Shown here piece after piece: positions 23,502 through 34,800 of a DNA stretch of 48,677 nucleotides (its first letter is position 1; the number at the start of each line of letters is the position of its first letter). Location: contig BJOX01000080.1 in assembly GCA_009731375.1 (NCBI GenBank), forward strand, positions 492,105 to 540,781. Reading direction: 5' to 3'. The stretch is from Paulinella micropora (taxonomy: Eukaryota; Cercozoa; Imbricatea; Euglyphida). A program made the position numbers and the translations under genes. The notes beneath the pieces are model-generated. The model had not been told where the DNA came from, searched no databases, and saw nothing but the letters and a program-made list of their open reading frames with translations.

Positions 23502-26500
23502 ATGGCAAGTTTGACCGCAGCCCCGCTCGATCTCGAATCCTGTGTTGCTAGCTTCTGCCAGTTTGCGTCAGACGAAGAACAAGAGGCAGAGGCAAAAAGA
23601 GCACTCAACTATGTACTGGTTGAAGTGCAGCGTGGACGGCTACAGCTGAAGGACCTTGTTAAGGCACTGGGCTCTTACTTAACACACAGTGAACCAGCCA
23701 TCCGCAAGCGAGGGCTCCTACTTCTTGCCGAAGTTCTAATCCGCCTTCCCAAGCTTCGCCTGAACACTTCCTCCCTCGATACGCTACTGACTTTTTTCAT
23801 CGGTCGTACCGAAGACTATCCGTGTGCAGCGGAAGTACTCAAGGCTTTGTTGGCGCTAGCTCAGCACCACCGCTTACCAGAGGGCAAGACCGCTTTCATT
23901 GTTCAACGTGTCTTTGCATCAATCACCATACAATCATTACCTCAGCCTGCGCGAAAGGATGCGTATGACCTTCTCTGGGCTTTTATGCAAAATCCAACCA
24001 CTTCTCGGGAACTTGAACGTATGCCAAAGGGAGCCTTTGCGGTTGGGCTGGTGGCTGCCATGGATGGAGAGAAAGATCCTCGAAATCTCCTTACCTGTTT
24101 TCAACTTGTCTCCTCGGTCCTCTCACGCTTTTCGAAGGAGTCTATCTCTTCGGAGCTCTGTAATGAGCTCTTCGATGTCACTTCTTGCTATTTCCCCATA
24201 ACCTTTACACCTCCTCCCAATGATATATTCGGAATTACGGGAGACCAGCTTAAGAGAGGTCTTCTGGAAGTTTTCACTTCGACATCTTCTCTCGCATCCT
24301 TTGTGTTGCCTTTTCTGTTGGACAAAGTCGAATCCTTGGACGAGGCCATCAAATTAGATTCTCTTGAGGCACTCCAAGAATGCCTTCTTTGCTATGAGCT
24401 GCAAGCCCTGGGTCCCTTTCTTCCCAACCTGTGGGATAGCCTTCGGAAAGCTCTATCGTTCGCTGGGGGGCTAGAAGCACCGGTGACCTACGCGGTCCTA
24501 GCGTGCCAAAAAGCCTTGGCAGGTGTCCTCGCTCCTGATGAAATGGCCGGTTTCCAGACGTGGCATATTTCCAGTCCTTACTGGTCTGTGCTTGAGGTGC
24601 CTCTACTGGCAGACCTGGAACAAGATTTCAAAGTGCTTGACTCCAAGGCAGGACGCTCCATGGCAGCTGTGCTGGTTGCAGTTTCGTCTGCTTCCTTAAA
24701 CGCACACGCAAGATTGCTGGCAAAAACCAAGCCGTTACTAGAAAATTTACATCATTCCAAATTGCATCCTTACCAGGTGACGTTCACTCATAAATGCGAC
24801 TTAATATTTGCTCCATTTGCGACTTTTGTTTTTCACTGTTGTGTCAGCGCGAGGCTTTTTTGGTGCTCTTGATTGATCTCTTGAACGCTGCACGGAGCTT
24901 GTTGCCTGTGGCGGCCAGGCTTCCAGGTCGACCTCTACCTCCTATGCAAACTCTTGGGATGGCATCGATGCTCATTAAGATATTCCTATACTCTATTCAA
25001 TCGGATACCAGCTCGGGCCTTCAAAGAATTTCCGACACAGAGCTCAAGGACTCAAACGTATTGGTTTATGAACAAATTCGATCTCTTTCTGTTCGCGGCA
25101 TCGGTCTACTGGCCATCTTTGGGTCTCACTTGCCAGAGCCTCCTCCTCCTCCTCCTCTCGCTCCTCCTTCTCCTTCTCCTTCTCCTCCTCCTCTTCCTTC
25201 TTCTTCTTCTTCTTCTTCTTCTTCTTCTTCTTCTTCTTCTTCTGCTTCTCCCCCTCCTCCTCCTCCTCCTCCTCCTCCTCCTCCTCCTCAGTATCCCTTG
25301 AAGACTATCATAGCAAATTCCCTCTCTCCGGCGGACAGCTGCGACTCTCTGCTCTCGCCATCTGATGTGGAGATGGTAACCGAGCACTTGACACGGCTTC
25401 TGTTTGCCTATCCATCCCTGGCTGTTCGCACCGAGTCTCTCAAGACTCTTCTCAGCCTGGCCCGCCACCGAATCACAGCTGTATTGAGCATCACTGTTCC
25501 TGTGCTGCGCTCCGGCCTCGCTACTCTGTGTTATCTCCCTGAATCAGGAGAGAATCCGACACCGTCAAAAGGTCTGGATCAAATTCCTCCATATCAAAGC
25601 TTGGAAAATACTCTGGAAGCAATAGCAGCTTTGTCGGAGTGGAACGAGGTCTTGAAGTCTCTCTTGCCTTCGCTTCTAGCGGTCCTGCGGAGGAGCATAC
25701 CGGTCGTCCTTTTTCAATCGCAATCGACAGGTGCAAGAAGTTCGAACGAATCCTCCAGTTTCACGATTTCTATGGTTCTGTCTATTCTTGGATGCATGAA
25801 AAAGGTTATCGAGCAGGCTGAAAGTGAAGACCATCGTGACCATTACTTAGATGCTTTAGCGCTTTCCATCACTACAGCGCTCACTTCTTATCTTCTTGCT
25901 GCATTGGTCGCTACTCCTGTTGAAGAAGGCAGAGGGAAAAGCAAAGCTGTGGGGTCCAGAAAGCGCAAGAAAGGCAAGTCAACAAGAAAAGGAGAATTTC
26001 ATGACCTCAATGCTACGGATACCTCAGGCTTGAGAGTTTCCTCGTTTTTCTCCTCACAAGACAGCCGCTTGATCCAGTTAGTTAGCGATATCCTGCGTAT
26101 TTTGTCATATGCTGCTTCAGCTCAAACTCAGCAAAAGCTAGTAGCTATTTTCAGCGAAGCATTCTTGGACGGGGATTTGTCGGCATTTGCAGAAGACAAT
26201 AAACTTGGGTCTCCAGCTCTCTCATCATTCGAGCCTCTGGGCAGGAAAGATGCGAAACATGTACATCCTTTGCATATGCAACTGTTCCCTGTCTTTGCAT
26301 CTATAATTGGCACGTTTCGCTTAGATGCGAATGTACCGCGCGCAAAGGACATTATTGACGCCCTGAGGCATTTCCTGCATGTATGCCTTGCAGAGGAAAG
26401 CCCACACTACAACATTTCTGAACAAGTGGCTGTCTCCGTGGCAGCTGTTCTTAACAAGTTGCCAGTGACGACTTTACGCCCATTGCTGCCACCACTTTTG

Positions 26501-27301
26501 GAGGACGGGCTCCTCAAAGTGGTGCGTGATGAATCTCTGTCAGTGATGTGCCGTGTTCGCTCACTGCGTGCTTATGCGTGGGTTGCGAAGGCGCTAATGA
26601 TGTGTGGACAACAAGAAGGTTACCAGGCTGTGCACGTTTTGGCGGACCTGCTTGGAGGTCATGAACGCGAGGAACAACAGTCTCCAGACGTTCTGTCGCG
26701 TTCCGCAGCAGAAGCTTTTGGACTTGTTCTGACAGATTGCGACACGGCACTAAACAAACAGTGTCATGCCGTAAACCGGCCTTTGTACAAACAACACTTC
26801 TTCCATGAAGCGTTTCCGGTTCTGCTAAGTCTGCATCGTTCGAGTGCAAGCAAGTCTATGAACCGTGCCAATATCTTGTTTGCCTGTGTGCATTTGCTAT
26901 CATCTCTTCCGCAGGCTGTGCTGATGAACAATAGAGATCTCGTTCTTCCATCTTTGCTGGAAGCAGTGTGTTTTCCTTGGCAAAAGGTGCAACTTGCCGA
27001 ACTAGTTCATCGTGCACTTGCAACTCTGAAAGCTCTGTTCATTGAGGATCTGGCTCTCGTGACACCTCACAGTGACAGTCTTATACCACGACTGGTTGTC
27101 CTTGCGCAGACCCTTCCTAGTCCCGTAGCCAGGTTTCAAGCTGTGGCTTGTTTGGAAGAGTTCGCATCTCTTCCCTATCACCGCTTGTACGCTCACAAAG
27201 GTCTGGTTCTCAAAGGATTGCAGAATGTTCTTGATGACCGAAAGCGTGGCGTTCGAAGGAAGGCTGCTCGATGTCGTAATCTCTGGTTCACTCTGGATTG
27301 A
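23502..27301 (+). CDS. MMS19: MMS19 homologue (cytosolic iron-sulfur targeting factor)
   Basis: HEAT-repeat adaptor of the CIA targeting complex, which hands Fe-S clusters to DNA polymerases, helicases and XPD. Two exons, 23502-24776 and 24848-27301, flank a 71-bp GT-AG intron in phase 0, giving 1,242 residues. Diagnostic text: MDGEKDPRNLL and FDVTSCYFPITFTPPPND in the N-terminal MMS19 domain, and a C-terminal HEAT domain ending LDDRKRGVRRKAARCRNLWF. The N-terminal half shows LLAEVLIRLPKLRL repeats. A proline/serine tract at about residues 522-573, encoded by CCT/TCT repeats and ending in TCAG before TATCCC, is unusual. It may be a real linker, or part of an unrecognised intron whose acceptor is that CAG. 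The length exceeds the roughly 1,030 of human MMS19, largely through this tract and loop insertions. Confidence 0.9.
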
Positions 27302-28125
27302 GAGATTATAAACAGCACTTTGTCCAGATAGACAAAAAAATTACACATCACTTTTGACTCAGTAAAAGCTTGTCACTTGGTAGGGGTGAGTGGGAAGTCG
27401 AAGTATGAGAGGGAAAGGGGTGAAAAGGTGATTCTTCAGAGTTAGAACGAAGGGAACAAAGCGAACGAAGGGAACAAAGCAAAGGTGACTCTTTATTTTT
27501 TTTACGCAAACACTTTTAATAAGAGAATACTTGCCACTACTAGGAATTAGTGGAAAGCGTAAGACTTAGAGGGAAATAGAAGTGTTATTGTAGACTACCT
27601 TACTCAGTAGTATTAATAATCCGGAGTCAAAGCTAAGTAGTTAATACTATCGTCTGCAGTTCAAACTTTATTAGAAGAACGCGGCAAGACAAAGAGCGGG
27701 TACGGGTTAGGCCGGACATAAGTAATGGCTCTTACGACACGCATTACATATGCCGGGCCGTACTATCTATTAATAACCTAATCAATGTATTAATTGGTCG
27801 AAGGCTAACACTCCCCCTGGAGCAAAGTTAATTATTAAATTATTAATACCTGCAGGTCCTATTAGTTATTCTGTGACAGTTATAAAACACAGACTCAAAA
27901 CATACTTCAACTTTATATTGAAAACTCTTACCCTGCCCCTCACTCTCTCCAAGAGATATAATTATGTCGACGGTGGCTACCCGACTTGCTGGGGCAAGTG
28001 TGTATCCGTATCAGTGCCGATGATAAAGTAGCACAAATTAATATATATTTACCTATCTGCGCCCGGCTACAACATGCTTCCTTTTCAGCTCTACGAAAAC
28101 TTGAAATCAGTAACTTGACAGCAAG
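27302..28125. other. 3' flank of MMS19 up to the retrotransposon
   Basis: AT-rich spacer with the direct repeat GAACGAAGGGAACAAAGC at about 27446-27480. No gene recognised. It is repeated at 43283-44106 with few differences. Confidence 0.5.
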
Positions 28126-28361
28126 TGTAGGCATCACCCCCGGATAGCCGGTAAAAAGTACCTTTTCCTGGTGACAGGTGCACCAGCTTGTTTTTCAGTA
28201 TTATTTGTCCGGATTGGACCTGATGCCATTTTATTCCTTGTCTGTTGCCGTTTTCCTTTTTGGCTTCACTGAGCTAATACAACGAGACATCATTCTCATT
28301 CTTGAGGACTGTGTTTGGTTGTATTACCGACTTTTTACGAGCTATCGTTGGGGGCATTACA
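28126..28361 (+). repeat. 5' LTR of copy B (236 bp)
   Basis: TGTAGGCATCACCCC...GCATTACA with TGTA/TACA inverted ends. The start is confirmed by the 3' LTR start at 38770 and by copies A and C. The end is inferred from the terminal TACA and the TGG two bases later. Confidence 0.65.
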
Positions 28362-28363
28362 TT

Positions 28364-28376
28364 TGGAGTCCACATC
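28364..28376 (+). promoter_or_regulatory. Candidate primer binding site TGGAGTCCACATC
   Basis: TGG-initial sequence two bases after the proposed LTR end, conserved in all three copies. It would pair with a tRNA whose 3' end is GATGTGGACT-CCA. I do not recognise which tRNA that is. Confidence 0.4.
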
Positions 28377-29147
28377 ACTAGGGTGATTTCTTTCTGCTTT
28401 GCCACACAGGCAACAGAGTGAATTTTCACTGACCTGTCTCACACGGGGACGTCAGACGAAAACAAATACTCCAACACAGCTCCCTCATAACTCTTTCACA
28501 AAACAAATAATTTGATTGGTCTCAAGCAGGTGTCTCGTACCCTCTAGCCCAATCAGTATCTGTGTGCTCACAAGGAGACATCAGATACAAACTCTCTGTC
28601 GTTCTTGCTGTTCTCACACAGAGACCAAGAAGAAGGAGGTGGACAGAAGAGTGAAGGAACACACACAAAACACAAACAAGCATAGGGACAGGAGCACAAC
28701 ACTCTACCCTTCTAGTTTGTGCATTTATCTGCATTATCTCACACATACGTCAGAGTATTTTTGCAAATCTCTGATCGTTTTCTAAAGGTAGGTCTGAGAA
28801 CCTATCCGACCGACTGTCGACTTCTCAAGGAGAGCTTTTCTAGCTTCTCTATTACTATCTGTGTGTAGGTCCAAGTGCCTCATACTAGATACAATATAGA
28901 AAAGAAGGAGGAGAAAGTAATCTGAGTAAGGAGAACAAGAAATCGGAGAAAGTCTCAAAGACTATTTTTCTCAAACAAAAACAAACATACAAACAGTGTT
29001 TCATAGAGGACAGGGAATCTTATCCTACCCTCTCTATTAGTTTCTCTCTTCACTAGTCAATCGACTGAAGGAGGAACAGAACACAAACGAACAAAAACCA
29101 AACATAGGAGCTGACACTGTCCTCCTGTTGATCACTACTACGACATC
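28377..29147 (+). other. Leader of copy B
   Basis: Untranslated leader, unusually long. An 89-codon frame at 28516 is preserved in all copies but has no ATG start, so it is probably non-coding. It may hold packaging or translation signals. Confidence 0.5.
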
Positions 29148-31841
29148 ATGTCGACAGAGACCGCCGAAGTGAGTGAATTCTCGGAGGCAGATCAAAGAAG
29201 AGAAGAAGAAGAAGCAGGAGGAGGAGGAGGAGGAAGAGGATTGAATGAAGGAGGAGGAGGAGGATTGAATGAAGGAGGAGGAGATGAAGGAGTAGGAGGA
29301 GGAGTAGAAGAGGGCTGGGATGATGAAGGAAGATATGGAGGAGACGAAGATGAAGGAGGATTTGAACAAGAAGAGACGGGAGGAGGAGGAGCATATGGTA
29401 ATCCCTTACCACCTGCCTACACGGGAGGAGGAGGACGAAAAATGATCGACTTGATTCATAGTGATGGAGAGGAGATCACAGTGGAGGAACAACAGTGGGT
29501 GCAAGACCACTATGACCTCACTAAAAAAGAGTTTGATAACAAGATGGGGGTAGAGAAGGATACCTATGTGTGGATCCCTCAGGATCAAAGAAGAGAGAAA
29601 AGTCGTGCTAAAAAGGATGTCTATATCCTATTATCAAACACAGCACAGCTCCTCGGCAAACTGGTCTCTGATCCAGAAGAGAGAAAGAAGATACAGCATA
29701 TCAAGTTTGGGGACACACACACCCACCTTGAATTACTCGATGCTATCTTTGGGGTGTACACTCAAACCCTGATTTGGGAACGTACATACGGCCCACGATG
29801 TGAGGGTTACCTCCAGTACACAAACCCAAGAGCAACGGCCAGATTCCTCGCGACTGGTCAGGAGGCAGTCGATGTAACAAAAATGAAGACCAATCTGGGT
29901 TCGAAAAACTCGAGTGGCATATTTAATTTTTTTACAATGGAAATAAAGGCCTTGGAGGAGGGGAAGGCAGAGATGGAAAAAAGCATTAAGGCAGCAGGAG
30001 AAACTCATCCTGTGATTGATGAGTTAGAGAAGACCGACAGAGTTCTGACCAAGATCAGACTGTTGATGGGTGCGTTACTGCACAAGGAGGCATGGAAGAG
30101 ATGGATTCCTACCAAGGATCACTCTGTCCTTAAATCACTTAGTAACGCACCACCGGTCGCCAACAAAGCAGGTGTTGACCAATATGTGGAGAAATATAAT
30201 TTTCTCAGATCTGCTTCTGAATTGGTGGCCTTTATCACTCATGCTCAAAAGCTGGTGATATCTGAGAAGAAGAAGGCGAAAGAGAATGAGGAGTTCGAGA
30301 AGACGATGAGACTGGAAAGAATGAAAGCAAAAGTGAGTGGTGCAAAGACACACCCTCCGACATATTTGACCCCACCAGCTCCTGCCCCACCAGCCCCTGC
30401 ACCCTCGGGCTCAACTACGGTGGTGGTCACAAACACGGAGAAGAAGGACAGACAGAACATCATAAATGCCTTCAAGGGGAAGAAAGGAGGAGTGGCAAGT
30501 CTCATGCTATATGCCAAGACGAGCTCAGACAAAGACTCTGATGCTTCGCTTTTGAGCAAGCTCAAAGAGATCAATGCCTGCATGAAGGCTTTTCCTTGCG
30601 ACGAAACGCAGGAATACGAGGCCCTTGTTACTGTTTTTGACCAATCTCTAGTCTCGGAGGGATTTGATCTGACACAGTACAAGTTTTTGAGAAAGAAGGA
30701 GGAGATTAAGAGAAACAATGCAACAGGCCTAGACGCTCAGTGTGAACTGGCGGTGGCCACACTCATTTCATATTTTCAATCTCATGGATACCAGCATCTC
30801 TGCACTGGTACTCTCATAGGATTTGAAATCTTTGAGACAGTGGCGATGAGTTTGAGGAGTGCTGTTGGCTTGGCGGCGACCCTTACGGAGGTAGTTTCCT
30901 CCTATGGGCTATTCTATGGCCGCAAGTCGATCATCCTCTATTTCTTTTCGGCGTTACACACAGTTAACCCGAGTAAGCTTACTCAGCTCATACAACAATG
31001 CTCGACGTTTAGCTCAGTGAAGTCCAAGAACTTCCTCGAGACACACGTGTTCGAAAATACGGTTCAAAGCGTTGCTCCGTCAGCACTGTTTCAAGAAGTG
31101 ATGAGTGCATGCTCAAACATGGACTCGCTCACGGAGGCACATACGGCACAGGCAGGCGGTGTACCTGTTGGCGCACAAGCCACGTACACAAACAGAGTTG
31201 CCGGTTGGAAGAGACAGAGAGAGCCAGACCTGAAGACCGCATGTTGGAGGTGGTTCGCGGGCTTGCAGTGTAAGGCACAGATGGAGAACAGAGACTGCTC
31301 TTTCAATCATGATAGGCAGAACCCAACAGCAAGGGCAAATTTTCTGAGCAGGACGGAAGGCAAGGAACCGGGCCTTTTCAATATGCTTCAGATTGCCGCT
31401 GTGAACGAAGGTTGGTATGCCAATATGTGTGATGATGAGGAGTTACGAGAGGCAATCATTACCTACATGAAGAGGATGAAGGAGAAGAAGGAGGAAAGGG
31501 AGAGACAAAAGAACTTAAAGGCCTCTCAAAGAGGACGAGAAGGAGGAGCAGGAGGAGGAGGAGGAGGAGGAGGAGGAGGAGGACGAGGACGAGGAACATG
31601 GAGAGGAGCCTCGAGGTGGCAGGGAACCCCTCAGAGAGGAAGAGGAGGAGGTCGGGGATATACCCCTTATGGAGGGAGAGCTGTTCGAGCTCCAGCCCCC
31701 CCACCCAGAGGAGGAGGAGGCTCGTGGGCAAGCTCCAACCCAAATTTCGGTCGAGCTCAGGCCTACAACACTGCCTCGGAGACCGATACGTCATCCTACC
31801 CGGACACTACTCAAGGTAATCGTTTCGAGGTGGTGGAATGA
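29148..31841 (+). CDS. gag: Gag of the Ty3/gypsy element, with CCCH finger and RGG tail
   Basis: 897 residues. The N-terminal 90 residues are Glu/Gly repeats (GGA/GAA codons). The middle is an alpha-helical, largely unrecognisable Gag core, with a Pro/Ala linker around 405-425. A cysteine/histidine cluster C699-x8-C708-x8-C717-x3-H721 resembles a CCCH finger rather than the CCHC knuckle usual in Gag. Residues about 790-870 are Gly/Arg-rich RGG-like repeats suited to RNA binding. It ends with TGA at 31839-31841, directly continuous in frame with pol. Expected role: particle formation and RNA packaging. ATG 29148 is the first in frame and is conserved in copy C. Confidence 0.85.
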   Translation: MSTETAEVSEFSEADQRREEEEAGGGGGGRGLNEGGGGGLNEGGGDEGVGGGVEEGWDDEGRYGGDEDEGGFEQEETGGGGAYGNPLPPAYTGGGGRKMIDLIHSDGEEITVEEQQWVQDHYDLTKKEFDNKMGVEKDTYVWIPQDQRREKSRAKKDVYILLSNTAQLLGKLVSDPEERKKIQHIKFGDTHTHLELLDAIFGVYTQTLIWERTYGPRCEGYLQYTNPRATARFLATGQEAVDVTKMKTNLGSKNSSGIFNFFTMEIKALEEGKAEMEKSIKAAGETHPVIDELEKTDRVLTKIRLLMGALLHKEAWKRWIPTKDHSVLKSLSNAPPVANKAGVDQYVEKYNFLRSASELVAFITHAQKLVISEKKKAKENEEFEKTMRLERMKAKVSGAKTHPPTYLTPPAPAPPAPAPSGSTTVVVTNTEKKDRQNIINAFKGKKGGVASLMLYAKTSSDKDSDASLLSKLKEINACMKAFPCDETQEYEALVTVFDQSLVSEGFDLTQYKFLRKKEEIKRNNATGLDAQCELAVATLISYFQSHGYQHLCTGTLIGFEIFETVAMSLRSAVGLAATLTEVVSSYGLFYGRKSIILYFFSALHTVNPSKLTQLIQQCSTFSSVKSKNFLETHVFENTVQSVAPSALFQEVMSACSNMDSLTEAHTAQAGGVPVGAQATYTNRVAGWKRQREPDLKTACWRWFAGLQCKAQMENRDCSFNHDRQNPTARANFLSRTEGKEPGLFNMLQIAAVNEGWYANMCDDEELREAIITYMKRMKEKKEERERQKNLKASQRGREGGAGGGGGGGGGGGRGRGTWRGASRWQGTPQRGRGGGRGYTPYGGRAVRAPAPPPRGGGGSWASSNPNFGRAQAYNTASETDTSSYPDTTQGNRFEVVE

Positions 31842-31850
31842 CTGGAGGGG
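31839..31850 (+). promoter_or_regulatory. Putative leaky stop codon between gag and pol (TGA CTG)
   Basis: gag and pol share a frame, separated only by TGA. The pol frame is open immediately after it and has no ATG for more than 130 nt. UGA followed by CU is a permissive readthrough context. Copy C has the same sequence at 47831. No frameshift site is needed. Confidence 0.65.
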
Positions 31851-34800
31851 GAAGAAGAGAGGAAGGAGAAGACTGTGAAGTTTAACCCTAAAGTCACAGT
31901 GCTTTCTAATGCTGTTGTGCAGACTGGGCCAACGCTTCCTCTATGTGAAAACAAAGATGTGGGTACACAGAGACTGCAGCCCCAAGGTAGTCTCATACCC
32001 GTTCATACAGCACGGTTACCAATGATAACTGATGCAAATAGGAAGGCGAGACTTGCGATGGAGGCGAGGAGGCCAATGGCAGACGTATCGCCTCGGCCAA
32101 GCAAACAACCACGAACAGACTCAATGTCTACGGTCGCGGCGGGTGGCGAGCAAAAAGACAATGTGTGTACTCAAGTACCACAAGACAATGTCGCTCAAAT
32201 AGTAAACGCACCAGTACCGCAGAATAATAAAAATGTTAATGAGGTGAAGCAGGAGGAGAAGAAGGAGGAGTTGAAAAACTTAGAGACAAGACTCCAAAAT
32301 TTGGAACGTAAAGTTCTTGTTCTCGCAGCCAATATACACAGGCCCGATGCTCTGTGTTATACGGAACTTTATTGTGAAACATTGAAGACAATATTAAAAG
32401 TTGGTAATGATACGATGGCGAATATTAATATTGTCGGCAGGAAGTTTTTTAATCGATACCGGGACTGGGTGGACGGAAATATGAAAAAGTCAACGGGCAC
32501 TCTCAAAGGAGTGAGCAGCCGGACGGATATCACGGGAATCATCACACTGACCTTTAAATTGAAATCCGCACGAGTATACCGTATGGACCTCTATGTCGTC
32601 CCCGGTTACCACGGGTCAATATTACTATCGTATGACCAATTGGCTACGATGGGGGCTGTGATTGATTGCGCCGCACGGCGAGTGATATATGGAGTAAAAA
32701 GAGGAGAAGAGAACGATATTGATCCCTTCAACGCTACTGACTCTTATGAGGCTTATGAGCTGAGTCTAGCGACGGATCACAAAAAGATGGCCATCGCACA
32801 TGAGGCACTTGAGGTGTACGTTCACCCCCATGTCGTAAGACCGGATGAACTGTCCTGGACCGACAATTGGGAATCCCAAGTGTGCACTGTCACAGTTCCG
32901 ACATGCCATTGGGACAAAAAGTCTATTGATGACTTAATCGAGAAGCGAAAGGAGGAGATTATATGTGTCGCACAAAGAAGCCCGTCGTTGGCGAGATTCG
33001 CGGAAGGAGTAGGAACAGATGTCCATATTACTAACGGATACTGTTTCCATGCGAAAGTAGGAGAAGAAAAAAGGGAGGCGTTTGTACCAAGGAGAACGGG
33101 GCGAATCCCGGATACTCCACCAGAAACTATTAAAAGTTTTATTACTGATTTCTGGGGTGACGAGCCCACGTGGCCGCGTTCACTGTCTGAAGTGAAGAAA
33201 TGCTTACGGACTTTATTCGAAAATAATAAGCCGTATACTATTATCCTGCCATATAATGAGAAGGCGATATGGGCGCAGGAAATAAGGGACCGGCTTATTG
33301 ATCATCCTATACCGGTACCCTCTCGCAAGCAACAGCTAGTGGTGGCTTGTCGTATGGGAACTCGTGAGCAGAGCAGTGCATACAAGCGGAAGCTCAGAGA
33401 CCTCGACAAGTTGAAATTGATACCGCAAGCATTCACATGCTTTGATGGTTTTTACACCCGTAAAGCTCCTTTGCAATACGCGAGACTCATTGACATGCTG
33501 GTGGAGCTCGGTAAAGATGATGAGCCGGACACGGTCACGTATGAAAAGACGGGCCTAGATGATGTCTCGGAAGAGGACTTAGGCTTGGAGGAGGACAGAG
33601 AACCCCTCAAGCAGCATAAGCAGATGTCTGATGAAGATTTTCAAGAGGCGGCGCGGAAAATATTGGAAGAAGGAGTAGGCACGGAGAAGGAGAAGGAGCT
33701 TTTAAAAGCCAAATTAGAGGCGAACAAGGAAATTTTTGACCCTCCACATGCAGGTGGTGTCAAGCCTGAAGATTTCACTGCGGTTATTTACAAAATACCG
33801 GGTGCGGAGCCGTCACCGGCACCACGAAGGGCGAATTTGAGTATACATGAGGCGAAGATAGCGGAGGAGCTAGCAAGACAGCTGCTCAATGAGGACTTTA
33901 TTGAGAGATCAACATCCTCAATAGTCTCACAACCGAGAATAGTGCCGAAGCCAGGAGGAGAATGGCGCCTGACAGTTAACTATGCTCGTGTTAACAAGGT
34001 GCTGGAGGAAGAGAGAAATCCTCTCCCGACATTAGAAGAAGGAAGGAGAGTACTGCGGAATGCAAAATTCTATTCGGTCATTGACCTTAAGAATGGCTTC
34101 TGGCAGATACCACTGGAGGAAAAGTCCAGATGGCTGACGGCGTTTGTGGTGGGTATGGAAATATACCAATGGAAAGTGCTTCCGATGGGCCTCAAGCAAG
34201 CCCCAGGACTTTTCCAGAAGGCGATGCAGAAGATGTTGAGCAGTCAGTACGATGATTTGTCTGACGGTGGCTTTATGAGAAGGCGGGGACAGAAGGCGGG
34301 AGAATATGCATTTTGCTATATCGATGACATTATCGTATACTCTAACACAATGGAGGAGCATATCGATCATTTGTCCGATATATTCAGGCGCATCGGAGCT
34401 TTTGGCCTGAAGTGCAATCTAAAGAAGTGTCAACTTGCCAAGACGAGTGTGACATACTTAGGGTACGAGATCTCCCATAATCGAGTCTCGATATCCAAAG
34501 AGAAGAGGGAGGAGATTATGAATCGACCGATACCGAAGAACCGCACTGAATTGCACTCATTCCTTGCGATGGCGCAATACTATAGCCAGTTTATACCCGA
34601 TTGGGGTGCAACACGGGCTAAAGTGGAGAAAATGATAGATTTTGGAGACTTTGAGAAGTGGGACGAAGAGGCTTTGCAAGCGTTTCATGCGCTCAAAGAT
34701 CTCATTTACAAAGACCCGAAAGACGGAGGACTGGTGTTAACGATGCCCGACTTTACGAAACAATTCGTAGTCGATACAGACGCATCTAAGTTTGCGATTG

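Noticed and set aside
27795-27830. ACTCCCCCTGGAGC motif resembling flanks of Copia elements
   Set aside because: Too short and isolated; no Copia protein or LTR pair in the spacer.
28516-28785. 89-codon ORF in the LTR element leader, present in all three copies
   Set aside because: It has no ATG start and its conservation follows from near-identity of the copies; no recognisable domain.
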